NCBI GenBank assembly: GCA_029256185.1
Contig: JAQSYI010000026.1
Coordinates: 32,142-96,141, forward strand
DNA: 64,000 nucleotides
Direction: 5' to 3'
DNA from: Paenibacillaceae bacterium
GTDB taxonomy: Bacteria > Bacillota > Bacilli > Paenibacillales > NBRC-103111
Numbering within the stretch: position 1 is the stretch's first letter; each line of letters opens with the position of its first letter. Below are positions 1 through 7,443 of the stretch, piece after piece. Position numbers and translations under genes: made by a program. The notes under the pieces were generated by a model. It was not told the origin of the DNA. It saw only the letters and a program-made list of their open reading frames with translations, and ran no database searches.

Positions 1-1287
1 GGGATAATGAGCCATCCGCACGGCATTGATGTTATGCCGCTTCATCAGCAGAATATCTTGAATCATCCGTTGCTCAGAGACCGCCCGCCCCAGATCGGGA
101 TCGAATTCCTGACGGTTGACGCCCCTCAGCTTCACTGCCTTTCCGTTCACCAGCAGCCGTCCCGCATTAACCTCCACCTTACGGAACCCGGTCTTGCACG
201 ATACCGACTCCAGCACCTCTCCTTGGGGACCTGCCAAGACCAGCACCACTGTGTATAAGCATGGTTCCTCCGCTGACCATTTGTGCGGATTGGCTATATC
301 CGCCTTCAATTCCACCGTGCGGATCGTCCCCGCCAGAATCGGCTTTGGAGAGCCTTTGGGGTCCGCGGTTACACCACTGACGAGCGGTATACCGCCAACC
401 GGAATGCCCTCGGGTATGTCATTGGGCGTACCTTCGGATGTGCCATCGGATTTGCCTGCGGATGTGCCGACCCGCTTGCCATCCGGCGCAATGAGCAGCA
501 CTTGAACAGTATGGGCCGCTGCAGGGTGCTCCGCATAGTTAATCACCTTGGCTGTAATCAACAGCTCCGCATCCTGGTAATTGTCATCCAGCGCAGAACG
601 CACGAAGAAATCACACAGATGGACAGAGGGAGTGGAGAACAGATATACGTCACGGAAAATGCCGCTTAAGCGCCACATGTCCTGATCCTCCATATAAGAC
701 CCGGCGGACCAGCGGTATACCAGAACAGCCAGCTGGTTTTCACCCTCCCGCAGATACGGCGTCAGATTGAACTCGGCCGGACACATGCTGTTTTGGCTAT
801 AGCCCACCCGCTCCCCGTTCACCCACAGATAGAAGGCACTTTCCACACCTGCAAAATGAATGAACACCTGCCGGTCTGTCCAGCCCTCCGGCACAGTAAA
901 GCCGGTCCGGTAGCACCCCACCGGGTTGATGCCCCGCTCGATGAAGGGAGGATGCAGCGTCCCCGCATCAGGATGAAACGGATACCGGACATTGCTGTAA
1001 ATCGGCCGGTCGTACCCCTGCAGCTGCCAGTTGCCCGGTACTTCCACTTCCCCCCACTGTTCATCGTGGTAATGATCCGCGTAGAACGCCTCCGGCACCC
1101 GACTTTCATCTTCAGCCAGAAAAAACTTCCACCGGCCATTCAGCAATTGCTCGAATGCCCTCTCCCCGCTCAGAGCAGAGGCGGCATCGGGAAAAATGCG
1201 CATGGCGCTATGATAAGGCTCTTTATTGACCCCCAGCACTTGGGGATTTTCCCATTCGGCCAATATCCGCTTCCCCTGATTCCACAT
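1..1287 (-). CDS. lacZ: Beta-galactosidase, GH2 LacZ type (partial, 3' end outside window)
   Basis: Hydrolyses terminal beta-galactosides in the cytoplasm. From the ATG, 429 codons are visible and no stop is reached, so the catalytic barrel lies mostly beyond the left edge. The visible part holds the sugar-binding domain (VPGNWQLQGYDRPIY, near residue 80), the jelly-roll motifs typical of LacZ (YMEDQDMWRLSGIFRDVYL near residue 205) and the start of the barrel (RGVNRQEFDPDLGR, then INAVRMAHYP at the edge). The start has an AGGGG site about 9 nt upstream. Residues about 269-300 form a low-complexity Gly/Thr/Ser/Pro insert, with repeats such as GTSAGKSDGTSEGTP, in the loop before the PKPILAGTIRTVELKAD strand; this is unusual for the family. 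Family assignment is firm; substrate preference is inferred. Confidence 0.9.
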   Translation of the reverse strand, partial: MWNQGKRILAEWENPQVLGVNKEPYHSAMRIFPDAASALSGERAFEQLLNGRWKFFLAEDESRVPEAFYADHYHDEQWGEVEVPGNWQLQGYDRPIYSNVRYPFHPDAGTLHPPFIERGINPVGCYRTGFTVPEGWTDRQVFIHFAGVESAFYLWVNGERVGYSQNSMCPAEFNLTPYLREGENQLAVLVYRWSAGSYMEDQDMWRLSGIFRDVYLFSTPSVHLCDFFVRSALDDNYQDAELLITAKVINYAEHPAAAHTVQVLLIAPDGKRVGTSAGKSDGTSEGTPNDIPEGIPVGGIPLVSGVTADPKGSPKPILAGTIRTVELKADIANPHKWSAEEPCLYTVVLVLAGPQGEVLESVSCKTGFRKVEVNAGRLLVNGKAVKLRGVNRQEFDPDLGRAVSEQRMIQDILLMKRHNINAVRMAHYP

Positions 1288-1429
1288 GAAACATGTCCCC
1301 TAACCTTCATAGATTCATGTCTGCTTATCCAACATGTCAACTTTAATTATAAACACGGCATAAGAGCAGGAGAATATGGGATTAATCGGATGTTATATAG
1401 GAATATGAAACACATATCCGTGCAGCCCT

Positions 1430-1443
1430 TGAAAGCGGATGCT
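1430..1443. promoter_or_regulatory. Possible catabolite-responsive (cre-like) site
   Basis: TGAAAGCGGATGCT matches the CcpA consensus TGAAAGCGNTWNCA at all but two positions. It lies about 145 bp upstream of the lacZ start and about 110 bp upstream of the divergent gene. One near match in a region this size is weak evidence. Confidence 0.2.
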
Positions 1444-1554
1444 TATTGCTGTATGTTGGAATCTAACATCTCAAGAATTATTGAAATTACAGACGCCAAC
1501 AGATAAGATGTGGGTGTGGAAGGATCTTCAAGCTGACAAAAGGGGGACCTGCGT

Positions 1555-2184
1555 ATGAGAAGAAATGAATTTAATGTGGAGGAGCAGGAGGAAATCAAGG
1601 CCTTCCTTCAGGAAATGTCCTTCGGCTATCTGGCAACCGCCGGTGCAGACGGCTGGCCTCATCTCACGCCGCTGAACTACGTCTATGTGAACGGCCATAT
1701 TTACTTTCATGGCTCCCACAAAGGAAGCAAGATGAAGGAAATCGCGGCTTCCGGCAAGGTTGCTTTTGCCGTGGCCAAGGAGTACGCCATTATTCCGTCT
1801 TATTACACAGACCCTGCAATGGCCTGTCCCGCCTCAGCCTTCTTCAAGTCCGTGCATATCCGCGGCATGGCGGAGGCCGTCTCCGACCTTCAGGAGAAAG
1901 CGGAGGTTTTGAGCGCGCTGATGGAAAAGCTCCAGCCGGAGGGTGGTTATGATCCCATCACCCCGGACGATTCCCGTTACATGCGGGAACTGAAAGCAGT
2001 GGCCGTAGTCCGTGTCACAATTGATGAGCTGACAGCCAAATTCAAGTTTGGGCAGAATATGGCGGCGGAGCATCGGGATTCCGTTGTTGCCGGGCTTCAG
2101 GAGCGCGGCCGTCCCGATGATCAGGAAACCGCGGAGCTTATGCGCAAGTATTGTCCCGTGCACCGGGAAAATCCTCCGCAATGA
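1555..2184 (+). CDS. Pyridoxamine 5'-phosphate oxidase-family (NimA-like) flavin-binding protein
   Basis: A 209-residue split-barrel protein. The N-terminal half carries the family pattern FLQEMSFGYLATAGADGWPH, then PLNYVYVNGHIYFHGSHKGSK, which builds the FMN-binding barrel. The C-terminal half has KAVAVVRVTIDELTAKFKFG, the usual last strand and basic tail. Family members bind FMN and act as reductases or nitroimidazole-resistance-like proteins; the true substrate cannot be read from sequence. No signal peptide, so cytoplasmic. The ATG follows AGGGGG by about 8 nt. Transcribed divergently from lacZ and apparently monocistronic, since only repeats follow it. Confidence 0.8.
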   Translation: MRRNEFNVEEQEEIKAFLQEMSFGYLATAGADGWPHLTPLNYVYVNGHIYFHGSHKGSKMKEIAASGKVAFAVAKEYAIIPSYYTDPAMACPASAFFKSVHIRGMAEAVSDLQEKAEVLSALMEKLQPEGGYDPITPDDSRYMRELKAVAVVRVTIDELTAKFKFGQNMAAEHRDSVVAGLQERGRPDDQETAELMRKYCPVHRENPPQ

Positions 2185-2211
2185 GTATCCGGGGATCAGC
2201 AATCCCGGACT

Positions 2212-2290
2212 CAGGCGCTCTTATGTGACTCGCCTGCCCCTCATCCAGGGGATTTCGGCCCAACAAAGTCTTCCATTTGATCCAAAGCCC
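2212..2290. repeat. Dispersed repeat S, copy 1
   Basis: Shares the order CTCTTAT.TGACTC, then a run of CCC, then CATCCAGGG, GATTTCGGC and TTCCA with 40402-40470 on the same strand. Roughly three quarters of positions match by eye. Both copies are intergenic and neither lies in a reading frame. Confidence 0.6.
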
Positions 2291-2511
2291 TGCTTCCTCG
2301 TCTTTGCGTTGTGAAGACTTGCCTAACCGCGTGGTACATCCCGGAAGGTTACCGTTTCGGAAGACTGCCACCTGGTCCTTTTTACGTTGCGGGTTACCGG
2401 GAAGTCGATGTTCGATCCCATGCTTGCTCTTGTCATGCTCCGGACGCTTCTCTCTCCAAAACGATAGAGTGCTGCATTGGTGCAAACACGCCCCAGCTCG
2501 GAAAAGGTCCT

Positions 2512-2880
2512 AAAAATAAGACCCCGGTTTTTCCCTTATTGCTCAGACCGGAGGGCATTTCCGGGAAATAAGACCCTCCTTTTTCCCTTATTCCCTTCAA
2601 AATCGCCAAAAATTCGCTCCAAAAAAGATAATAAGGGAAAGTACGTTCCCTTATTCAAGACAATCGGCCGATGGGAAGGGCAATAGAGGAAAATCGCTTC
2701 CCTTATTTCCCTCGGTACTCTCCAACTTCATTAGGGGGCTTAATGGATACCAATCCGGGGAAAACCTCTGACCGACCAACCGCAGCCCCCTATAAATGTG
2801 CGTGATGAAGAGTCATCCCCTACCTCCATCCGCCGTCTGGGCAGGCATCTGGGGAAGCATGGCAGGGAACGGCACCGCAA
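2512..2880. repeat. Long dispersed repeat R, copy 1 (about 370 bp)
   Basis: Colinear with 62700-63065 in the same orientation and about 80 percent identical by eye. Shared blocks in order: TTTTTCCCTTATT, CATTTCCGGGAAATAAG, CTTTTTCCCTTATTCCCTTC, CAATAGAGGAAAA, CGCTTCCCTTATTTCCCT, CCCCTATAA, AGTCAT and CATCCGCCGT. It is full of inverted AATAAGGGAA / TTCCCTTATT pairs that could form hairpins. No reading frame is conserved between the copies, so it is probably a non-coding mobile or structural repeat. Confidence 0.75.
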
Positions 2881-2989
2881 GCTCCGGTTTTCTCCTCCTG
2901 ATCTGCTCCGGGCAAGCTCTAATCCCCACCATGACTCCCCAGTCACGGAGTAAGGGGCTCAGGCTTATACTTTCTGACAATTTGCAAAC

Positions 2990-3023
2990 AGGCCGGCAGC
3001 CCTTTTTGCAAGGGCACCGGCCT
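2990..3023 (-). terminator. Hairpin downstream of the secreted hydrolase gene
   Basis: AGGCCGG and CCGGCCT, plus inner GCCCTT and AAGGGC, form a long stem. On the minus strand only a short T tract follows, so it may be a weak terminator or an mRNA 3' end stabiliser. Confidence 0.45.
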
Positions 3024-3063
3024 CTTCACTTCGTACCAATTGCTTCTTGCGTCTCATTTGAGT

Positions 3064-3130
3064 TGTCCGCTCTCAATGCTTCTTGTGTCCAGCCTGGATT
3101 TTGCTCATGTCCGCTCTCAATGCTTCTTGC
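3064..3130. repeat. Two exact 22-bp direct repeats, 45 bp apart
   Basis: TGTCCGCTCTCAATGCTTCT followed by TG occurs at 3064-3085 and again at 3109-3130. They lie just beyond the stop codon of the minus-strand hydrolase and outside its reading frame. Confidence 0.7.
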
Positions 3131-3150
3131 GGTCCGTTCTTTCCAACTGC

Positions 3151-4905
3151 TTATTGCTTCTTCACCCACTGGGCGATATCCTCAATAATCTGCGGAGAAA
3201 CATTCGATGGCTGTGTATACTCCAATCCGGTGGAAATGCCATCGTACTCGGCCAGCAGATGGTTCACTTTGGGATAAGACTTGTATTCCACCCTGCTGTC
3301 CGCCTTAAGCGTCTCTTTCCAGCCGTTGAACTCCTTCATGGATACCTGCCAATCGTTCTCGCCCTGCAGAATCAGCATGGGTACAGACTGGGAGTTAGCT
3401 GTTTGGGCCGGTTGGTAGTCCCGTTGCTCGTACCACCAGTAAGCGTCCCCGAGCGGAAATTGGGGTGGAAGATTGTCCGCGGAATAGGCAGGGTCCTGAA
3501 TCATAGCCACAATCTGCTCGTAAGCCGCCGCGGCCATTTCCTGCTGGGCGATCAACTCTGCCGGCTGGTTGGTCTGCTTCAGCCGCTCCAACGCCTCCCA
3601 CTGCTGCTCTCGCAGAACGTCGCTGATATTCCCGCTTGGCGCCGCGAGCAGAACAGCTCCGGCGATAGCTTCCGTCTGGTCGCCCTCCAGCATCAACGGT
3701 GCAGCATAGCCGCCCTGGCTATGGCCGACAACGTAGATCCGCTCAGGATCAATCCCGGGAGTCTCCCGCAGCAGCGCAACCGCCTTGTGCACATCATCCA
3801 CTGTCTCATTCTGCAGAGTAATCTTGATTCCGGCAGCCAGCTTGGCAGGATGCTCCCGGGTAATCTTCTCGTACCGGAGCACGGCTATCCCTTTGGATGC
3901 CAGTCCCGCGGCCAGATCCTTGAAGGGCTTGGCGCCGCCTATAGCCGAATCTCTGTTATTGGGGCCTGATCCGTGCACCAACACCACTGCAGGATAAGTT
4001 CCTTCCTCGCGGGGCAGCGTCAAGGTGCCCGGCAGAGCGAACACCCCTGTCCCCACCACCACTTCCTGTTCCTTGTACGTCTCAGGTTTGTCATATTCCG
4101 GAGCCTTGTAAACGGACGGGGCAGGAGCATTGCTTAGCGTATAATCATCCACCATACCCTTGCTGTCAAACCGCACGATCGCCTCCAAAAGTACCGGCGC
4201 TGCCTTGGTCTGGTACTGCATCGTCACACTGGTATGCACCCCGTTGCTCTCCGTACTGGACGATACCTGCCCCGCGTCCTGTCCCAGCAGCGGCTGAAGC
4301 TGGGCGGCAAGCCCGGCCAATTGGGCTTCCTGCATAGTCTTCCGCAACGGTGCGGAACTCTCGGCCAGAAGCTCCCGGACATGTCCGCGTATCAGATTGT
4401 AGAGAAACTGGGACGCTCTTCCTTCCACATCTTCCGCCTTCAATACAAGGGCTTGCCGATCGGCATCCCAACCTGTCTCCGTATTCAAAGCCTCGCCGAT
4501 AAAAACAAGCGGCACCATGGTGCGCTCATTCACAAGCTCTGCACGCCCCCGCATGCTGACTGGCTCCCCATTGACGAGGGCATTCTCTTCCCCTATTTTC
4601 ACGACTATTACCGTCTTGTCTCTGGAAATGCGGACGCTCTGCTCCAGCTCGTCCCATTCAACCATAGCTCCGAGGGACTCAGCGGCAATCCTCAGCGGCA
4701 CCGTCACAGCCGCCTCCTTCTGTGCTGCCGGTACAGCAGCAGCTTCGCTGACAGAAGCCGGAGCGGTCAACCCACTGCCTGCGGTCCCTCCTTCAACTGC
4801 CGACGCAGTCCATGCAGGCATGACCAGAACCAAAGCCAACGAGGCTGCAAGCGCCGTTGCGGCTTTACGCCTGGAGGTACCATTTTTCCCGTAGTGCTTC
4901 TTCAC
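3151..4905 (-). CDS. Secreted alpha/beta hydrolase with stalk (copper-amine-oxidase N-like) domain
   Basis: A 584-residue exported esterase/peptidase-like hydrolase. A GTG start is chosen because AAAGGAG sits 9-10 nt upstream; the longer open frame has no such site. Residues 1-36 are a signal peptide (KKHYGKNGTSRRKA, then a hydrophobic run to ASA). Residues 62-157 are the two-repeat stalk domain common in Paenibacillus cell-surface proteins (PLRIAAESLGAMVEWDE, VPLVFIGEALNTETGWD). Residues about 165-260 look like a DUF3887-type domain. From 285 on is the hydrolase: oxyanion motif VLVHGSGPNNRDS, nucleophile elbow GHSQGG (Ser 396), probable Asp in LQGENDW and His in KVNHLL near the end. It stands alone between terminators. 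The substrate is unknown. Confidence 0.85.
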   Translation of the reverse strand: MKKHYGKNGTSRRKAATALAASLALVLVMPAWTASAVEGGTAGSGLTAPASVSEAAAVPAAQKEAAVTVPLRIAAESLGAMVEWDELEQSVRISRDKTVIVVKIGEENALVNGEPVSMRGRAELVNERTMVPLVFIGEALNTETGWDADRQALVLKAEDVEGRASQFLYNLIRGHVRELLAESSAPLRKTMQEAQLAGLAAQLQPLLGQDAGQVSSSTESNGVHTSVTMQYQTKAAPVLLEAIVRFDSKGMVDDYTLSNAPAPSVYKAPEYDKPETYKEQEVVVGTGVFALPGTLTLPREEGTYPAVVLVHGSGPNNRDSAIGGAKPFKDLAAGLASKGIAVLRYEKITREHPAKLAAGIKITLQNETVDDVHKAVALLRETPGIDPERIYVVGHSQGGYAAPLMLEGDQTEAIAGAVLLAAPSGNISDVLREQQWEALERLKQTNQPAELIAQQEMAAAAYEQIVAMIQDPAYSADNLPPQFPLGDAYWWYEQRDYQPAQTANSQSVPMLILQGENDWQVSMKEFNGWKETLKADSRVEYKSYPKVNHLLAEYDGISTGLEYTQPSNVSPQIIEDIAQWVKKQ

Positions 4906-5108
4906 TAGGCAATCACTCCTTTTGGATAATATTAAATATTTCGACAAACATCTAAATGTCCTGTCTTTAGGATAACTATTCTCCTCTCCCGCGTCAAGCA
5001 CATTCTGTTGCCAGCCGCCGCCCGTTCCTCTGCTGCTCAGCAAAAATGCCGAAAAAGAACTGGGATTATGAACTCCTTTAACAATGGCCGGACACCCTAT
5101 ACAAAAGA

Positions 5109-5138
5109 AACGCGCAGAGACAGACCGCTCTGCGCGTT
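5109..5138 (-). terminator. Intrinsic terminator of the epimerase gene
   Basis: An 11-bp perfect stem (AACGCGCAGAG / CTCTGCGCGTT) starts 5 nt beyond the epimerase stop and is followed on the minus strand by TTTCTTTTG. Confidence 0.8.
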
Positions 5139-5143
5139 GGAAG

Positions 5144-6136
5144 CTATTTTACATAAAAACGTGCTGTTTCCTCCCAAATCTCTCCCGGTGCCAGACCGAA
5201 CAGGCCAATCTCCTCTGCCGGCAGATCGGTATTGGGTGCATTGACCAGATTGATCTGAGGCTCAGGACAGAAAAACTTGCCGCATGCGCCGTTGTTCCAG
5301 ATCATCCACTGCTTGTAGGAGGTGCCTACATCGTATACCAGCGTTACACCCTCCTTCTTGTCGGTCAATTCCATCCGGTTGCGCCCGCCTTGAGTCGCCA
5401 CGGTATAGTGATTGTCCAGCACCTGGAAGTAGGGGTTGACTCCTTCATTCTTCATGGCCTCTTCTTCACGGGACAAGGGCAGATACCGTCCGGTGGGAAG
5501 GGTGCGCTCGCTCATTTCCCACCGCTGTCCGATGGTCGCCTTCAGCAGATAATCTTCCGCAGAGCTACCCGGTGCAAACGGGGCATTAATCGCGGTATGA
5601 AAGGCGATCAGGCACGGCATTTCTTCCTGCCCGTCATTTTTGACGAACAGATGCTGGGCCAGACCGTTCTCGCTAAGGGTATACTTGAGCTTCATGGTGA
5701 ATTTGAACGGGAGATGCTGATGCACAATATGGCCCACATCCACCTTCAACGCCACCGTGACGAAGCTCTCAGCTGCGCCGGCGCCGAATTCCTCTACAGT
5801 CCACGGAACTGTATGAACATAGCCGTGGATATGATTGCCGCCCTTCGGATCATTGACCGGAAGCTGATAAGTTGTTCCTCTCCACGGGAACTTGCCGTCC
5901 TCATAACGGTTGGGAGGGAACAGAATAGGAACCCCGTGTGCGCCCGGCTTGGTCCGGAAAGCATCCATTTCGTCCGCCGCGGGCTCCCGCAGGAACCGGT
6001 AACCGGTTTGCGTGTCCCGGAATGCCAGCATGTTGCCTCCAACCCCGGGAACCAACGCCGCTTCGTAACGCCCCGCCTTCAACCAAACCGCCTGCTCGTC
6101 GTTAAACTCGCCCATATAAGCCTGATAAGCTGACAT
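5144..6136 (-). CDS. Aldose 1-epimerase family protein (galactose mutarotase-like)
   Basis: A 330-residue cytoplasmic beta-sandwich enzyme expected to interconvert alpha and beta anomers of a sugar. Seen: PGVGGNMLAFRD near the N-terminus, GGNHIHGYVHTVPW (catalytic histidines), and NGACGKFFCPEPQINLVNAP with the C-terminal catalytic Glu. The second of two in-frame ATGs is taken as start because AAGGAG lies 7 nt before it but only 1 nt before the first. The single-gene unit has its own terminator. Placement between the beta-galactosidase and kduI fits a role in sugar catabolism; the exact sugar is not shown. Confidence 0.85.
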   Translation of the reverse strand: MSAYQAYMGEFNDEQAVWLKAGRYEAALVPGVGGNMLAFRDTQTGYRFLREPAADEMDAFRTKPGAHGVPILFPPNRYEDGKFPWRGTTYQLPVNDPKGGNHIHGYVHTVPWTVEEFGAGAAESFVTVALKVDVGHIVHQHLPFKFTMKLKYTLSENGLAQHLFVKNDGQEEMPCLIAFHTAINAPFAPGSSAEDYLLKATIGQRWEMSERTLPTGRYLPLSREEEAMKNEGVNPYFQVLDNHYTVATQGGRNRMELTDKKEGVTLVYDVGTSYKQWMIWNNGACGKFFCPEPQINLVNAPNTDLPAEEIGLFGLAPGEIWEETARFYVK

Positions 6137-6231
6137 TGTCATTCTCCTTATCCGTAATTACTTCATACCCTTCAAAGAATACCATGTCCCCAAACCATGT
6201 CAAGCCGCCGGGCCAGCCGTTGTACAAGCAA

Positions 6232-6261
6232 AAGCCCCCGCTTGTGTCGAAGCGGAGGCTT
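6232..6261 (-). terminator. Intrinsic terminator of kduI
   Basis: AAGCCCCCGCTT pairs with AAGCGGAGGCTT with one mismatch, and TTTTGCTTG follows on the minus strand. It lies just beyond the kduI stop. Confidence 0.7.
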
Positions 6262-6308
6262 GAATCAGCGCTTCCCTTGCCGGAAGCCCTGCAGAAGCAA
6301 CAGAACTG

Positions 6309-7145
6309 TTAACGGATCTCCGTCATAGGAACGCCGTCCATATCGTCGAAGGTTTGGTTCTCGCCGGCCATGCCCCAGATGAAGGTATAAGCTGTAGTGC
6401 CTACGCCGGAATGGATGGACCAGCTAGGGGAAATCACGGCTTCCTGGTTGCGCGTTACGATGTGGCGGGTTTCCTGAGGTTGTCCCATCATGTGGAACAC
6501 GACTCCGTTCTCCGGCATATCGAAGTACAGATATACTTCCATTCTGCGCTCGTGCGTATGGCAAGGCATGGTATTCCACATGTTGCCCGGATCAAGCTGG
6601 GTCAGACCCATAACCAATTGGCAGCTCTTGATGCCGTTCTCGTGAATGTATTGATAGATGGTGCGTTCGTTGGAGGTTTCGATGGAGCCCAGATGACGGG
6701 GATTGGCTTCCTTCTGGGAAGCCTTCACAGTCGGATACTCCTTGTGCGCCGGAGTGGAGTTCAAGTAGAACTTGGCAGGGCTTGCCGCATCGGCGCTCTC
6801 GAAGCTCACTTCCTTGGCTCCCAGGCCGACATACAGACAGTCCTTGTTGTCCAGCTCATATGCAACTCCGTCCACAAAGACAGTGCCCTTGGCTCCAATG
6901 TTGATGACGCCCAGCTCGCGGCGGGCCAGGAAGAACTCCGCGCCGATATCCTTCTTAGGCGCTTCCAGCTTGACAGGCTCACTGACAGGTACAGCGGCAC
7001 CTGTGATGAAACGGTCATTATGGCTGTATACCAGGCGGAGCTCGCCGGGAACGAACAGTCCTTGAATCAGGAAGTCATTGCGCAGCTGCTCCGTATCATA
7101 CTTCTTCACATCGCGGGGGTGGTTGGAATAACGGATTTCCATCAT
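6309..7145 (-). CDS. kduI: 5-dehydro-4-deoxy-D-glucuronate isomerase
   Basis: Converts 5-keto-4-deoxyuronate, the monosaccharide left after unsaturated uronic acids are released from pectin or glycosaminoglycans, to 2,5-diketo-3-deoxygluconate. At 278 residues it is the normal family length. The four zinc ligands of the E. coli enzyme are all present at the same numbers: His196 and His198 in CHTHERRMEVY, Glu203, and His245 in WSIHSGVG. AGGAGG is 10 nt before the ATG. The GH88 unsaturated uronyl hydrolases at 50.2 and 56 kb would make its substrate, although no other kdu/kdg gene is in the window. The upstream region carries repeated candidate operator sequences. Confidence 0.95.
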   Translation of the reverse strand: MMEIRYSNHPRDVKKYDTEQLRNDFLIQGLFVPGELRLVYSHNDRFITGAAVPVSEPVKLEAPKKDIGAEFFLARRELGVINIGAKGTVFVDGVAYELDNKDCLYVGLGAKEVSFESADAASPAKFYLNSTPAHKEYPTVKASQKEANPRHLGSIETSNERTIYQYIHENGIKSCQLVMGLTQLDPGNMWNTMPCHTHERRMEVYLYFDMPENGVVFHMMGQPQETRHIVTRNQEAVISPSWSIHSGVGTTAYTFIWGMAGENQTFDDMDGVPMTEIR

Positions 7146-7206
7146 GATAAGATTTCCTCCTCAAAAGTAGTTGTTGGGCTGGCCAAAAAAATATACGTTT
7201 GATCAA

Positions 7207-7256
7207 CGTTCATTCTCGTTCATTAGAACATTATCTACGTTCATATGGTACCATAT
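7207..7256. promoter_or_regulatory. Candidate operator cluster upstream of kduI
   Basis: Three direct copies of CGTTCAT start at 7207, 7217 and 7238, i.e. 10 and 21 bp apart, so they face the same side of the helix. They are followed at once by a perfect 14-bp palindrome, ATATGGTACCATAT (7243-7256). The cluster lies 60-110 bp upstream of kduI. The binding protein is unknown; no regulator gene adjoins it. Confidence 0.45.
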
Positions 7257-7443
7257 TTCGAACGGGAATACCAGATGGCTTATTTTTTTCACATTTTCAC
7301 GGAGTGACGCATTGCTCTGAAAGTGATATAATATTGGCTAATGTTTAAGGCAATTTGGCACATGATTTGGCCCGTTTTCATTATTGCCTCCGGGCTTCAT
7401 AATTATTGAAAAAAATATGTTAAGTTTAGGAAGGATGACCACC

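Larger units (their letters stand above)
2185..3150. other. 966-bp intergenic region made largely of repeats
   Basis: No credible gene. From left to right it holds a short dispersed repeat shared with 40.4 kb (2212-2290), a degenerate copy of the CACCTGGTC/TTTTTACG terminator-like repeat (about 2355-2400), a long dispersed repeat shared with 62.7-63.07 kb (2512-2880), a hairpin that can terminate the minus-strand hydrolase (2990-3023) and two 22-bp direct repeats (3064-3130). Short open frames here have no ribosome sites and change frame across the repeats. Confidence 0.7.

Noticed and set aside
2796..3188. Possible 130-codon gene
   Set aside because: Spans part of repeat R, the hairpin and the end of the minus-strand hydrolase; no ribosome site and no recognisable domain.
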